A stretch of 58,746 nucleotides of DNA from Lentimicrobiaceae bacterium (GTDB lineage Bacteria; Bacteroidota; Bacteroidia; Bacteroidales; F082), in the NCBI GenBank assembly GCA_015061315.1, contig SUWV01000014.1, positions 1 to 58,746 on the forward strand, read 5' to 3'. The notes under the pieces were generated by a model, which was not told the origin of the DNA, did no database searches, and saw nothing but the letters and a program-made list of their open reading frames with translations. A program made the translations under genes and the position numbers. Of this stretch, positions 11,101-18,774 are shown in pieces (the stretch's first letter is position 1; the number at the start of each line of letters is the position of its first letter).

Positions 11101-12721
11101 CATCTTTTACATTCATCAATATTTCAAACGACGGCACATCTGCAGAAATATCCATCAAAGCATTGAAATCTAAATCTAACAATTTTGAATCTATATCAGT
11201 AGATGCCATGAGCTTTTGGTTTTCAAGGACACCTACTACAGAAAAATCATTAAGTTCATTATTATCGATTTTTAATTTATCGACATTGAAATTCACTTCG
11301 AGATCTGCGTCTTGTTTATTCAGGCCTTCGCCTTGAATATCGGAAGACATTGTCAATGACAGTTCTTTATCTAATCCAATAATATCTTTAACATTCAGAT
11401 TATTAGCATACAACTTCATGAAATAATAAGGCTTTGAAACGATTTTTAAATCATTATTCAGAGCGCCGTTAAAATAAATATTTCCAAGGTTTGTATGAAG
11501 GTTGAATGTAGTATTGAAATTATTATGGAATCCATAGAACTCACCAGAGAGCATTGCGTTCTTCAAAGAGGATATATTTTCCGGCAGAGGAATTTTTCCC
11601 GTTGGCGTCGGAATTGCGAAATCTGCTATGTCCTGATAGGTGAAATTCATCTTTTCAACATCACCAACGATGTGAGTTTCAAAGAAGTTTGGCAAACCTT
11701 TCATTTTAATAGTACCTTCAAAATTAGTGCTGTCTTTAAATGAGAAGTGGAAATTATTTGCCGTAAAGTCTCTCACGAAACCTGTCAGTAATCCGCTTAT
11801 CTGCAAGGTGTCTGTCATTTTTCCCATCACAGGAGAAAAATATTTCAAGTCGCTAAGTGTCAGCTGAGATGGTCTGATATTAGCCACTATCATAATAGAA
11901 TCAACGAATTTCCTGAAATTATCATAACCGTTATATAAAAACTGCAAATCAAGATTTAGGTAAGTGGCATGAGTTTCAATATTAAGGTTTTTGAAGTCGA
12001 AGCCTTGCGATGACACAGAGAACAACGACTTAGAACTGAACGCTCCAATATCGAAGCCGCATTTCTCAATAGCAGAGAGATTGTCGATATAACCTTTTAC
12101 GGCATCACCGTCGAACGACAAGTTTCTCGCCGAGAAGTTGATGCTATCAATATCGATATGAGCATAATCCATGCTTATCTTCTCTGGTTTATCTTTATTT
12201 TGGTTCCATATCACGACGTGACCTTCAGCAATTTGCAGTTCATCGAGGTAGATATGTTTAAAATTATCCTTGTCTTTTTTCTTCTTTTTCCCTGAAGCGA
12301 ACAATTCAGACACATTAGAATAATCATCGCCTTCATAATTAACAATATTAACCAATACATCATCAACATGGAGGCTCCTAACTCTTAGTTCCTTAGCGAT
12401 ATCTCTCAGTGCTAATTTGGCATTCATCTTCCCGATGTAAAACATAGGAGTCTGCTTTCTGTCGTTCATCTGCACTTCTTCGGCATAAACGCTGAAGTTA
12501 GGTTTCATGTAAAAAGTTTTGATTTTCACCTCAGCTTCGTACTTATCAGACAGGACACCTGCCACTGTACGAGCGAGCATACTCTGGATGTTTACGTCAA
12601 GGACAAAGACGTATATACTCGCTATAAGAGCAAAAATTATAGCAAAGATAATTAAAATGTTATGTATAATAGTTTTCTTCGTATTTTTGTCCTTTCTTTT
12701 AATGCTTATGAACGAATACAT
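8183..12721 (-). CDS. tamB: TamB-like translocation and assembly module protein
   Basis: Very long periplasmic beta-taco protein of the AsmA/TamB superfamily, thought to bridge inner and outer membrane in lipid transport or outer-membrane protein assembly. With the start chosen here it has 1512 residues: a short cytoplasmic N-terminus (MYSFISIKRKDKN), one membrane anchor (about residues 20-43, rich in I, A and F), repetitive amphipathic beta structure, and the conserved C-terminal TamB domain (KDFDVGVRYTPEDN, then FDDRLTIEGNLG). Upstream in-frame codons exist, but they would run far into tsaD on the other strand; this start already overlaps the tsaD start by 14 bp. No TamA-like partner is next to it. 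Its stop overlaps the start of the AddA-like gene. Confidence 0.88.
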   Translation of the reverse strand: MYSFISIKRKDKNTKKTIIHNILIIFAIIFALIASIYVFVLDVNIQSMLARTVAGVLSDKYEAEVKIKTFYMKPNFSVYAEEVQMNDRKQTPMFYIGKMNAKLALRDIAKELRVRSLHVDDVLVNIVNYEGDDYSNVSELFASGKKKKKDKDNFKHIYLDELQIAEGHVVIWNQNKDKPEKISMDYAHIDIDSINFSARNLSFDGDAVKGYIDNLSAIEKCGFDIGAFSSKSLFSVSSQGFDFKNLNIETHATYLNLDLQFLYNGYDNFRKFVDSIMIVANIRPSQLTLSDLKYFSPVMGKMTDTLQISGLLTGFVRDFTANNFHFSFKDSTNFEGTIKMKGLPNFFETHIVGDVEKMNFTYQDIADFAIPTPTGKIPLPENISSLKNAMLSGEFYGFHNNFNTTFNLHTNLGNIYFNGALNNDLKIVSKPYYFMKLYANNLNVKDIIGLDKELSLTMSSDIQGEGLNKQDADLEVNFNVDKLKIDNNELNDFSVVGVLENQKLMASTDIDSKLLDLDFNALMDISADVPSFEILMNVKDADLYALDLLDYDKICKFSTSAKANIRGLKLDEMYGDISLEKTSYVDSRGTYMMDSLNVVLTENYFDSKDIDINCDFFDADLKGIVNFNGLTNSFKNYVMNHFHVNKWSPKGVKLDDNVQDFYVNMTLKNTETLSRLLMPQLSISSNTNITATYTSSKYQLYSTIESDLIKYNNLKFNDIYLKNKTDYDKTTANIRLREFVFKEETESNPVRLSLENLVFLFDAHNDSLLLNMSWDDDAVEDRNKGLLNASYVINDVGNSRLNVSASDIIVNDTVWSLSPNCYMDFLQNRIYINEFDIYSGSQSVDIDGYFPKTTKDTLLMNFNKFDISNFDLLASSIGIDFDGIVDGELRLSGLSDKFTLLTNLDINDIGINDHVIGNAFIDANWNAPDTSIFIDTEIIRHDTDEKVLTLIGKYYTSRTDNLDFGINLNNIDISLVNSFTKGVLSRVSGKLDGDLLLTGSLKKPVIIGDAELNDAACNIDYLNTYYEVNKSGYRGDASNRFIRLSENRIDFQDIVLIDTLGNTAVADGTVTHDYLKNFVFDVDASLDNFIGMNMLGDDNASFYGTVIASGDLKIDGPLDDIVMDINASTMPNTNLDIRLVSTSSINDNFIVFVNKKIAADTVVSIVDNKKNKKFTLNLNADVTPDANVNIHLPSNMGNITAKGSGNIRLGLALGQLSLYGDYVIDDGAFTFNLQNLVRRNFDIMQGGTITWTGKADDADINVTGSYHTKSSISSLGIELDSTSMVNNVNVDCILHLNEKLTNPTITFGLSLPNATDDIKNTVFSIIDTTNQSVMSQQIISLLVLGSFSYSNSNSTLYSIGASNYYNVLTSSLSSWLSQISKDFDVGVRYTPEDNLTPEELEVALSTQLFDDRLTIEGNLGMYNGSRSDMPAGTNNIVGDVDVSWKLTNRLSLKAYNHSNLSSNYYLYTYEAYSNYTQGIGISYSQSFDNIREIFARKNRNKKMKVRKVGDDE
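12682..12689 (+). promoter_or_regulatory. Predicted -7 promoter element of tsaD, inside the tamB 5' coding region
   Basis: TATTTTTG matches TAnnTTTG and lies 18 nt before the tsaD ATG, giving a leader of about a dozen nucleotides. It falls within the tamB codons just before its membrane anchor. It supports the short tsaD start over longer upstream in-frame starts. Confidence 0.5.
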
Positions 12722-13733
12722 TTTAGCTATCGAATCGTCATGTGACGACACCTCAGCCGCAGTGCTTAGAGGTACAACTGTCTTATCTAACATAATTGCT
12801 AACCAAGAAGTTCACCGCCAATACGGAGGTGTCATTCCAGAGTTGGCATCACGCGCTCACCAACAAAACATAATACCCGTTGTAGATGCTGCTTTAAAGA
12901 ACGCAAATATAACAAAAAATCAGTTATCTGCAATAGCTTTTACGCGCGGACCTGGACTTTTAGGCTCACTTTTAGTAGGCACCTCATTTTCAAAAGCTTT
13001 TGCTCTTTCCTTAGACATTCCTTTGATAGAAGTCAATCACACTAACGGACATATCATGGCTTTGTTTGCACAGGAAGAAAACGAAAGCACCAAAGTACCA
13101 GAATTTCCATTTTTATGCCTTGCCGTTTCTGGTGGTCACACTCAGATAATAAAAGTCAACGATTATTTTGATTTGGAGATCATAGGAAAGACCATCGACG
13201 ACGCTGCTGGTGAAGCTTTCGACAAGATTGCAAAAATAATGGGACTTCCCTATCCTGGCGGTCCTATCATTGACAGATTGGCAAAGGAAGGAAATCCTAA
13301 TGCCTTCTCTTTCAGCAAAGCCAACATTGCTGGTTTAAACTACAGTTTCAGCGGACTCAAGACAAGCTTCCTCTATTTCTTACGCGACAGACTGAAAGAA
13401 GATAAAGACTTCATCGAAAAAAACAAAGCCGACTTATGCGCGTCAATACAAAGAGAAATCATTGAAACGCTGATGAAAAAACTCATCAAGGCATCGAAAG
13501 AGACCGGCATAAAACAAGTCGCTATAGCTGGAGGCGTCTCCGCAAACTCAGGGCTTCAAAAGGCGATGCACGAAAATGGCAAACGTTATGGCTGGGAAGT
13601 CTTTATCCCTAAATTCAAGTTCAGCACCGACAACGCTGCCATGATAGGAATTGCCGGATATTTCAAATACAAAAGCGGTCAGTTTGCTACACAAGACCTT
13701 ACACCATACGCAAGGACAACAACTCAAAAATAA
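12708..13733 (+). CDS. tsaD: tRNA N6-threonylcarbamoyladenosine transferase TsaD
   Basis: Catalytic subunit that transfers threonylcarbamoyl from TC-AMP to A37 of ANN-decoding tRNAs, together with TsaB/TsaE. At 341 residues it has normal length. It begins ILAIESSCDDTSAA (phosphate-binding loop). The iron ligands are in HTNGH, and LAVSGGHTQI, TIDDAAGEAFDK, GLPYPGGP and AIAGGVSANSGL follow in family order. The ATG chosen is directly before NEYILAIESS; the reading frame is open about 190 nt further upstream, but that extension is antisense tamB and unlike the family. It leads a tight operon: dGTPase follows after 5 nt. Confidence 0.96.
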   Translation: MNEYILAIESSCDDTSAAVLRGTTVLSNIIANQEVHRQYGGVIPELASRAHQQNIIPVVDAALKNANITKNQLSAIAFTRGPGLLGSLLVGTSFSKAFALSLDIPLIEVNHTNGHIMALFAQEENESTKVPEFPFLCLAVSGGHTQIIKVNDYFDLEIIGKTIDDAAGEAFDKIAKIMGLPYPGGPIIDRLAKEGNPNAFSFSKANIAGLNYSFSGLKTSFLYFLRDRLKEDKDFIEKNKADLCASIQREIIETLMKKLIKASKETGIKQVAIAGGVSANSGLQKAMHENGKRYGWEVFIPKFKFSTDNAAMIGIAGYFKYKSGQFATQDLTPYARTTTQK

Positions 13734-13738
13734 TCGTT

Positions 13739-15049
13739 ATGAATTGGAACTCGTTACTTTCTGCTCAAAGAGAATTTATGGAGCATAAGAAAAGCGACAT
13801 ACGCAACGCTTTTCAACGCGACTACGACAGAATCATTTTTTCAAATATATTCAGACGTCTGCAAAACAAGACTCAGGTATTTCCTCTACCGGGAAGTAAG
13901 ATGGTTCATAACAGATTGACACATAGCTTGGAAGTTGCAAGTGTTGGTCGTTCTATAGCCAGAATTGTATCAAAAAAATTATGTGACAAATATGGCAAAG
14001 ACTTCCTTCACGAGATATACGACATCGACACTATCGTATCAGCTGCATGTCTCGCTCACGACTTGGGAAACCCGCCATTCGGACATTCTGGCGAAGAGAC
14101 GATAAGCAGCTATTTCAAGGAAGGTCCTGGCAAAGATTTAGAAAAACATATTCCAGAATATCAATGGTCCGACTTAATATCTTTTGAAGGTAACGCCAAT
14201 GCTTTCAGACAGCTCACCCATCAGTTTGCAGGTCGCCGACAAGGTGGCATGTCGTTGACATACGCGACTTTAGCGACATTGATAAAATATCCGTATCCAT
14301 CATTCAACAAGAAAGGTAAGAAAAAATACAACATCTTCCATTCAGAGATTGACACTTTCAAAAAAGTGATGGACGGCTGCGGCATCGTATGTTTAGACGA
14401 AGAAACTTTGGCATACGCACGACATCCGCTCTCATATATGATGGAAGCCGCCGACGACATATGCTACCTAATCTTAGACATGGAAGACGCTCACAAAAGA
14501 GGTATTGTACCTACCGAAAAGATAGACTTCTTCTTTACATCTTTCTTCAGAGAAAACGAAAGCTGGTTTTTCGACAGAAAAGATTTCATCTACGAGACAG
14601 TAACTGACAATAATGAGAGGATGTCGTTTTTAAGAGCTACTGCCATCAACAAACTCGTCGATTGTGTATCAACAGTTTTCATCGAGAATTACGACTCTAT
14701 CATGGAAGGAACTTTCCAAAACAGCCTTGTTCATCACCTCCCCGATTTCGAGAACAACGCGCTATCGGAATGCCGCCAGTTTTCTTTAAGAAACATCTAC
14801 AAACACCCATCTGTAGTAAAGGTTGAATTAACGGGCTTCAACGTAATTGGAGAATTACTCGACATGTTTGTCAAGGCAGCATTGCAACCAGAAAAGACAT
14901 ATAACAAAAAATTATTATCGATAATTCCAGAGCAATTCAAAAACGACAATGGCGATTTATATTCCAAGATTCAAGTCGTCTTAGATTATATCTCAAATAT
15001 GACCGACCTTTATGCTGTTCAATTATACAAAGATTTGAAAGGATTTTAG
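13739..15049 (+). CDS. dgt: Deoxyguanosine triphosphate triphosphohydrolase (dGTPase, HD superfamily)
   Basis: Hydrolyses dGTP (family members vary in dNTP range) to deoxynucleoside and triphosphate, trimming the dNTP pool. The 436 residues carry the HD metal site: HNRLTHSLEVASVGR (first His, near residue 60), CLAHDLGNPPFGHSGEE (HD pair and catalytic-loop His/Glu), and a downstream Asp in YMMEAADDICYLILD. Length matches the phylum's dGTPase form. It sits 5 nt after tsaD and 3 nt before the TPR-HTH gene, so the three are almost certainly co-transcribed. Confidence 0.92.
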   Translation: MNWNSLLSAQREFMEHKKSDIRNAFQRDYDRIIFSNIFRRLQNKTQVFPLPGSKMVHNRLTHSLEVASVGRSIARIVSKKLCDKYGKDFLHEIYDIDTIVSAACLAHDLGNPPFGHSGEETISSYFKEGPGKDLEKHIPEYQWSDLISFEGNANAFRQLTHQFAGRRQGGMSLTYATLATLIKYPYPSFNKKGKKKYNIFHSEIDTFKKVMDGCGIVCLDEETLAYARHPLSYMMEAADDICYLILDMEDAHKRGIVPTEKIDFFFTSFFRENESWFFDRKDFIYETVTDNNERMSFLRATAINKLVDCVSTVFIENYDSIMEGTFQNSLVHHLPDFENNALSECRQFSLRNIYKHPSVVKVELTGFNVIGELLDMFVKAALQPEKTYNKKLLSIIPEQFKNDNGDLYSKIQVVLDYISNMTDLYAVQLYKDLKGF

Positions 15050-15052
15050 CTC

Positions 15053-16849
15053 ATGAAAATAAATCGTTTATTTCTCATATCACTTTTCATAATAGTATTA
15101 AACATCACATCGTGTTCTAAGTTTAGTCTTTTTTCCGAAACTGAAACTAAATATCATTATGAAATCTTAAAAGAAATCAACGATACCATGACCAATAATC
15201 CAGAAACTGCAATGGAATTATTAAATACTATTGACAGCTCAACCATACATAATAGATTTTCAAAACAAGAATATCACGAATACCAAATTCTCCTATCAGA
15301 AGCGAGTTACAAGAACTATTATAACCAACCAAACATTAGCGAAATCATTGATGCCTGCGACTATTTCGACAGTCTTACAGCCTTACATCCCAATAATTTT
15401 GAAGTATTATTTTTAAATTCAAGGGCACACTATTATAGAGCTGTCGGTCTGGAAGAGTTAGGTGAAACAGAAAAAGCTTTCAAAAGTTATCTGCAATCTC
15501 TTGAATTAAATGAGAACATCAACTATAAAAGCTTCAGGATTAGCGACAAGTTTTACAAAGAATTATTACATTTCAAAGCATTGACATACACTCGACTTGG
15601 CGACATACTTTATTGGCATGATGTTTCAAATGCCGCCATCGAATGCATTAGTAACGCCAACAATTTATTTGAAATAGAAAACAATCAGAGCGTTTTATCG
15701 AGGAATAATATCATCATGGCTGTCATTTATGGTTTGAACAACAATCATGACAAGGCTTTATATCATCTTTCCATTGCCGATTCAATCTTGAAAATAAATA
15801 ATATCAACGTATCTCTAAAAAATGACATTGAAAGAATCAAAGCCTCAGTTATGTACAACATAGGTTACAAAGAAGAAGCATTTAATTCAGTCATAAAACA
15901 ATACAAAACACTCGATGATCCAAAGCAAAAGATGGAAGCTGCCGGCGTTTTAGGCGATATGTATTATAACAGAAAAGACTATGATTCAGCTATATACTAT
16001 TATGAGAAATATTTTCCCGACAACAAATATTCTAAGATAAACGCTGCAAACAATATCATTGAAATCGCCATCATAACAGGCAACAATGAACTTATAACCA
16101 AATACGCGCCATCATTAGCAGAAGAAACAAACAAAGAGATAATGCTGTCATCAATAAAGACAGGTCTCAGTTCTTTATATCACCAACACTGCATACAAAA
16201 AAATAATAATGATTTTTACATTGTTTTTTTCAAGCACTTGATACTGATATCAATATTATTCTTGTTAGCCTTATTTTTCGGATTGAATATGATTAAAATG
16301 AAGAAGCAGAAATACCATAATAAAATCATGGAAAAAAGCAACTACATCAATTTATTACAAAAAACTATCGAAAAGACATCTTCCGAAAACAAACATATAA
16401 AGTTACAAATCAAAACTCTTGAGAATGAAATAGAAGATATTAAATTAAAAAACAAAAGCGATTATATCTCATTCGACAAAAAAATTGATTCAATGAGAAA
16501 CAATCATATATTTAAAAAAATGTATGAAATCAGTTCCAGCAATAACATCAAAACAAATGTCAAATACCCGCACTTAGAATTAGACTCATACGAACAGTAC
16601 GAATTAATTGAACTGTTCAACACAACCTTCGATAACAGATTTAACGCTATAATTTCAGAGCATAAAGGTCTGAAGCATTATGATTTGTTATATTTTTGTC
16701 TATATATCATCGGTTTAGATGAAAAGCACATTTCTGCCGTTACAGGAAAAACTTACAATGCTGTATGGAACAGAACAAAGAAAATACAAGAAATTTTTGG
16801 CAGTGACAAAAAAATCAAGGATATTATCAAGAAAGAGCTGAATTATTAA
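15053..16849 (+). CDS. Membrane-spanning TPR protein with C-terminal helix-turn-helix, putative one-component regulator
   Basis: A 598-residue protein of a layout common in Bacteroidota but poorly characterised. The N-terminus has a signal with a lipobox-like Cys (NITSC, near residue 21). Residues ~30-370 are helical tetratricopeptide-type repeats (for example AVGLEELGETEKAFKSYLQS and GDMYYNRKDYDSAIYYYEKY). A single membrane segment lies near 382-402, followed by a Lys-rich boundary, a coiled coil (about 410-470) and a C-terminal helical domain. The C-terminal end (HYDLLYFCLYIIGLDEKHISAVTG, then KTYNAVWNRTKKI) looks like a LuxR/sigma-like HTH. The topology would place TPRs in the periplasm and the HTH in the cytoplasm. 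Targets and signal are unknown; operon partners tsaD and dgt do not explain it. Confidence 0.75.
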   Translation: MKINRLFLISLFIIVLNITSCSKFSLFSETETKYHYEILKEINDTMTNNPETAMELLNTIDSSTIHNRFSKQEYHEYQILLSEASYKNYYNQPNISEIIDACDYFDSLTALHPNNFEVLFLNSRAHYYRAVGLEELGETEKAFKSYLQSLELNENINYKSFRISDKFYKELLHFKALTYTRLGDILYWHDVSNAAIECISNANNLFEIENNQSVLSRNNIIMAVIYGLNNNHDKALYHLSIADSILKINNINVSLKNDIERIKASVMYNIGYKEEAFNSVIKQYKTLDDPKQKMEAAGVLGDMYYNRKDYDSAIYYYEKYFPDNKYSKINAANNIIEIAIITGNNELITKYAPSLAEETNKEIMLSSIKTGLSSLYHQHCIQKNNNDFYIVFFKHLILISILFLLALFFGLNMIKMKKQKYHNKIMEKSNYINLLQKTIEKTSSENKHIKLQIKTLENEIEDIKLKNKSDYISFDKKIDSMRNNHIFKKMYEISSSNNIKTNVKYPHLELDSYEQYELIELFNTTFDNRFNAIISEHKGLKHYDLLYFCLYIIGLDEKHISAVTGKTYNAVWNRTKKIQEIFGSDKKIKDIIKKELNY

Positions 16850-17388
16850 TATTTATTCCAACTGCTCATCACCTCCAACGGTTTTCTAACCTTTTCTCTT
16901 GTAGGAGCATCAGGGTATCCGAGACTAATCAACAAAGGTATACGTCTATTTCCAACACCCAATATCTTTTTTATCTTCTTTTCATCAAACCAACCCATTA
17001 TGCAAGTGCCAAGACCTAAATCCGCAGCTTGAAGACAAAATTGATTTACAGCAATCCCGACATCAAACAAGCTATAATCTTTATTTTTTATCATGCTACC
17101 TATTGTTGACATAAAGTTCTGCTTCTCAAGAACAACAGCAACGATGACAGGACATTGGTGCGTAAACTTATTCATACCAAGACCTATAGAACACTCTGCA
17201 ATCTGTTCTTTTTTCTCAAAATCATCAACAACCACAAACTTCCAAGGCTGAGAGTTATTTGCCGAAGGCGATATTCTTGCAGTCTCCAAACATTGTATAA
17301 TCTTTTCTTTTTCAACTGCTTGGTTTTTATATTTTCTATCACTCTGACGAATTTTCGCTAATTCTGCAAAACTAAAATCATTTTTCAT
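16846..17388 (-). CDS. Nitroreductase-family FMN protein
   Basis: A 180-residue flavoprotein fold of the nitroreductase family, probably an NAD(P)H-dependent oxidoreductase; the natural substrate cannot be told. The FMN-binding N-terminal pattern RQSDRKYKNQAVEKEKI is followed by ARISPSANNSQPWKFVVV, the central helix DVGIAVNQFCLQAADLGLGTCIMGWF, and a C-terminal ISLGYPDAPTREKVRKPLEVM. The 3' end overlaps the convergent TPR-HTH gene by 4 bp. It lies 9 nt after the glycosyltransferase gene, suggesting co-transcription. Confidence 0.88.
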   Translation of the reverse strand: MKNDFSFAELAKIRQSDRKYKNQAVEKEKIIQCLETARISPSANNSQPWKFVVVDDFEKKEQIAECSIGLGMNKFTHQCPVIVAVVLEKQNFMSTIGSMIKNKDYSLFDVGIAVNQFCLQAADLGLGTCIMGWFDEKKIKKILGVGNRRIPLLISLGYPDAPTREKVRKPLEVMSSWNKY

Positions 17389-17397
17389 AATATACTG

Positions 17398-18453
17398 TTA
17401 TTTATCATCTATTATTGTTGAATAAATATTTCCAAGAGCTGATATATGTCTTTTTATTGAATATATTTCCCTTGTTTCTTCTTTAACAACCTGAGAAATC
17501 AGTTTGTTATCTTCAAGATTTAACAAAACTTCTCTCGTTTTTAGTGCGAAATCCTTATCATTATCTTCTTCATACATAACAGCGTACTTACCATTGAACG
17601 AGATTTCTCTAATCAAATCGCAATCATTTGCCACAACATTGACACCTTGAGTCATAGCCTCAATAACAGGAATAGCGATTGGTTCTTTGCCTGAGCTATA
17701 AACGAAAAGATCTAACTGGTTCAGCAAGTTAGCATCATCATCTCTCTTGCCGATATATGTAATATAATTATCAAGACCTTGTATCAAATAATAATATTTG
17801 CAACTGTTATAATATGTATCGTATTCTTCAATTTGACCACCAGCCACCACACAAGTAAAATTTCGGCCCGTTCTTCTGAGTTTTTTAATCATCTTAAAGA
17901 TGCTCATTATGTTATGCTCAGGTGTAAAATCGCCAATAGTACCTATCAAATATCTAAAATCATCGATAAAAAATTCATCTCTGACCGATTTATATTCATA
18001 TTTATCCAATCTTTCAAAACAAAAGGCATGAAATAATTTTGAACATTTATTTTGGCTCAGCTTAAAATTATTTATTAGATAATTCTTATGTGCCTCCGAT
18101 TGACAAATAACATAATCAACTTTTCTTAATACCTTTTTAAAGATGTTTCTTTTGAATCTCTTATGCTCATCATGATATTCGTAATCAGAAAATACGACTT
18201 TTACATTCAATCCTTTAACGACTTTAAGCACCAAATAAGCATCATTATAATCGTATGTATGAACTATATCAATCTTATTATTTTTTATGAATTTTCTTAG
18301 ATTAAATAAGTTTGTCAATAATTTCTCATGTTGACGAAGATGGGGAAAATCGAAGGCTTGGAAGTCAGTTTTTTTTACATTAGATAAAATATCGGTTATA
18401 AGGTTATTTCTGTGATAATGAGAAGGCTTTGTATGTAAAAAAACTATTCGCAT
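17398..18453 (-). CDS. GT4-like glycosyltransferase
   Basis: A 351-residue GT-B glycosyltransferase, probably using a nucleotide sugar to extend a surface glycan; donor and acceptor are unknown. It starts MRIVFLHTKPSHYHRN, has an N-domain with IDIVHTYDYNDAYL, a linker VICQSEAHKNYL, and the C-domain pattern LIGTIGDFTPEHN, VVAGG, YITYIGKRDD, then the nucleotide-sugar binding motif EPIAIPVIEAMTQGVNVVAN near residue 275. The frame stays open upstream through both tRNA genes, but that extension is not protein-like, so the MRIVFL start is chosen. The start lies only a few bases after the U-tract of the tRNA terminator, and no promoter of its own is visible. Confidence 0.85.
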   Translation of the reverse strand: MRIVFLHTKPSHYHRNNLITDILSNVKKTDFQAFDFPHLRQHEKLLTNLFNLRKFIKNNKIDIVHTYDYNDAYLVLKVVKGLNVKVVFSDYEYHDEHKRFKRNIFKKVLRKVDYVICQSEAHKNYLINNFKLSQNKCSKLFHAFCFERLDKYEYKSVRDEFFIDDFRYLIGTIGDFTPEHNIMSIFKMIKKLRRTGRNFTCVVAGGQIEEYDTYYNSCKYYYLIQGLDNYITYIGKRDDDANLLNQLDLFVYSSGKEPIAIPVIEAMTQGVNVVANDCDLIREISFNGKYAVMYEEDNDKDFALKTREVLLNLEDNKLISQVVKEETREIYSIKRHISALGNIYSTIIDDK

Positions 18454-18465
18454 AAGTGTATATAT

Positions 18466-18493
18466 AAAAAAAAATCCAGTTATTAACCGGATT
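18466..18493 (-). terminator. Intrinsic terminator of the tRNA-Leu pair
   Basis: On the minus strand AATCCGGTT and AACTGGATT pair over 9 bp (one G-U wobble) around a 3-nt loop, followed by about nine T. On the plus strand the wobble is an A-C mismatch, which fits minus-strand use. Confidence 0.75.
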
Positions 18494-18498
18494 GCCTG

Positions 18499-18582
18499 TG
18501 CCCATGAGAAGACTCGAACTTCCAAGAGCTTAAGCTCACTACACCCTGAATGTAGCGTGTTTACCAATTTCACCACATGGGC
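18499..18582 (-). tRNA. tRNA-Leu (CAG)
   Basis: Class II tRNA of 84 nt. The acceptor stem GCCCATG pairs with CATGGGC, and the discriminator is A. The D-arm is GGTGAAATTGGTAAACA, the anticodon arm is CTACA-TTCAGGG-TGTAG with anticodon CAG, there is a long variable arm around AGCTTAAGCT, and the T-arm contains GTTCGAGTC. The terminal CCA is not encoded. It lies 17 nt after tRNA-Leu(GAG). Confidence 0.93.
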
Positions 18583-18599
18583 ATTAAGCTTTTGGTATG

Positions 18600-18683
18600 T
18601 GCCCAGGACAAGAGTCGAACTTGCACGACGCATTCGTCACCACCCCCTCAAAGTGGCGTGTCTACCAATTTCACCACCTGGGC
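18600..18683 (-). tRNA. tRNA-Leu (GAG)
   Basis: Class II tRNA of 84 nt. Acceptor stem GCCCAGG/CCTGGGC, discriminator A, anticodon arm CCACT-TTGAGGG-GGTGG with anticodon GAG, a long variable arm with GACGAATGCGTC, and a T-arm with GTTCGACTC. CCA is not encoded. First gene of a two-tRNA transcript. Confidence 0.94.
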
Positions 18684-18695
18684 TTTAAAACGTTG

Positions 18696-18725
18696 CAAAG
18701 ATACGCTTTTTTCAATTACGCGCAA
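18696..18725 (-). promoter_or_regulatory. Predicted promoter of the tRNA-Leu pair
   Basis: On the minus strand a TTG (-33) lies 19 nt before TATCTTTG (-7, exact TAnnTTTG match). The mature tRNA begins about 13 nt downstream. Confidence 0.7.
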
Positions 18726-18774
18726 CACCTTTTGCAACATTTTTTTTATTTTTTTAAATATTTTTTATAACTGT

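Noticed and set aside
12519..12707. N-terminal extension of TsaD by 63 residues
   Set aside because: Antisense to tamB, unlike TsaD proteins, and upstream of the predicted tsaD promoter.
18454..18633. Upstream extension of the glycosyltransferase frame through both tRNA genes
   Set aside because: Covers tRNA and terminator sequence; the MRIVFL start matches the family.
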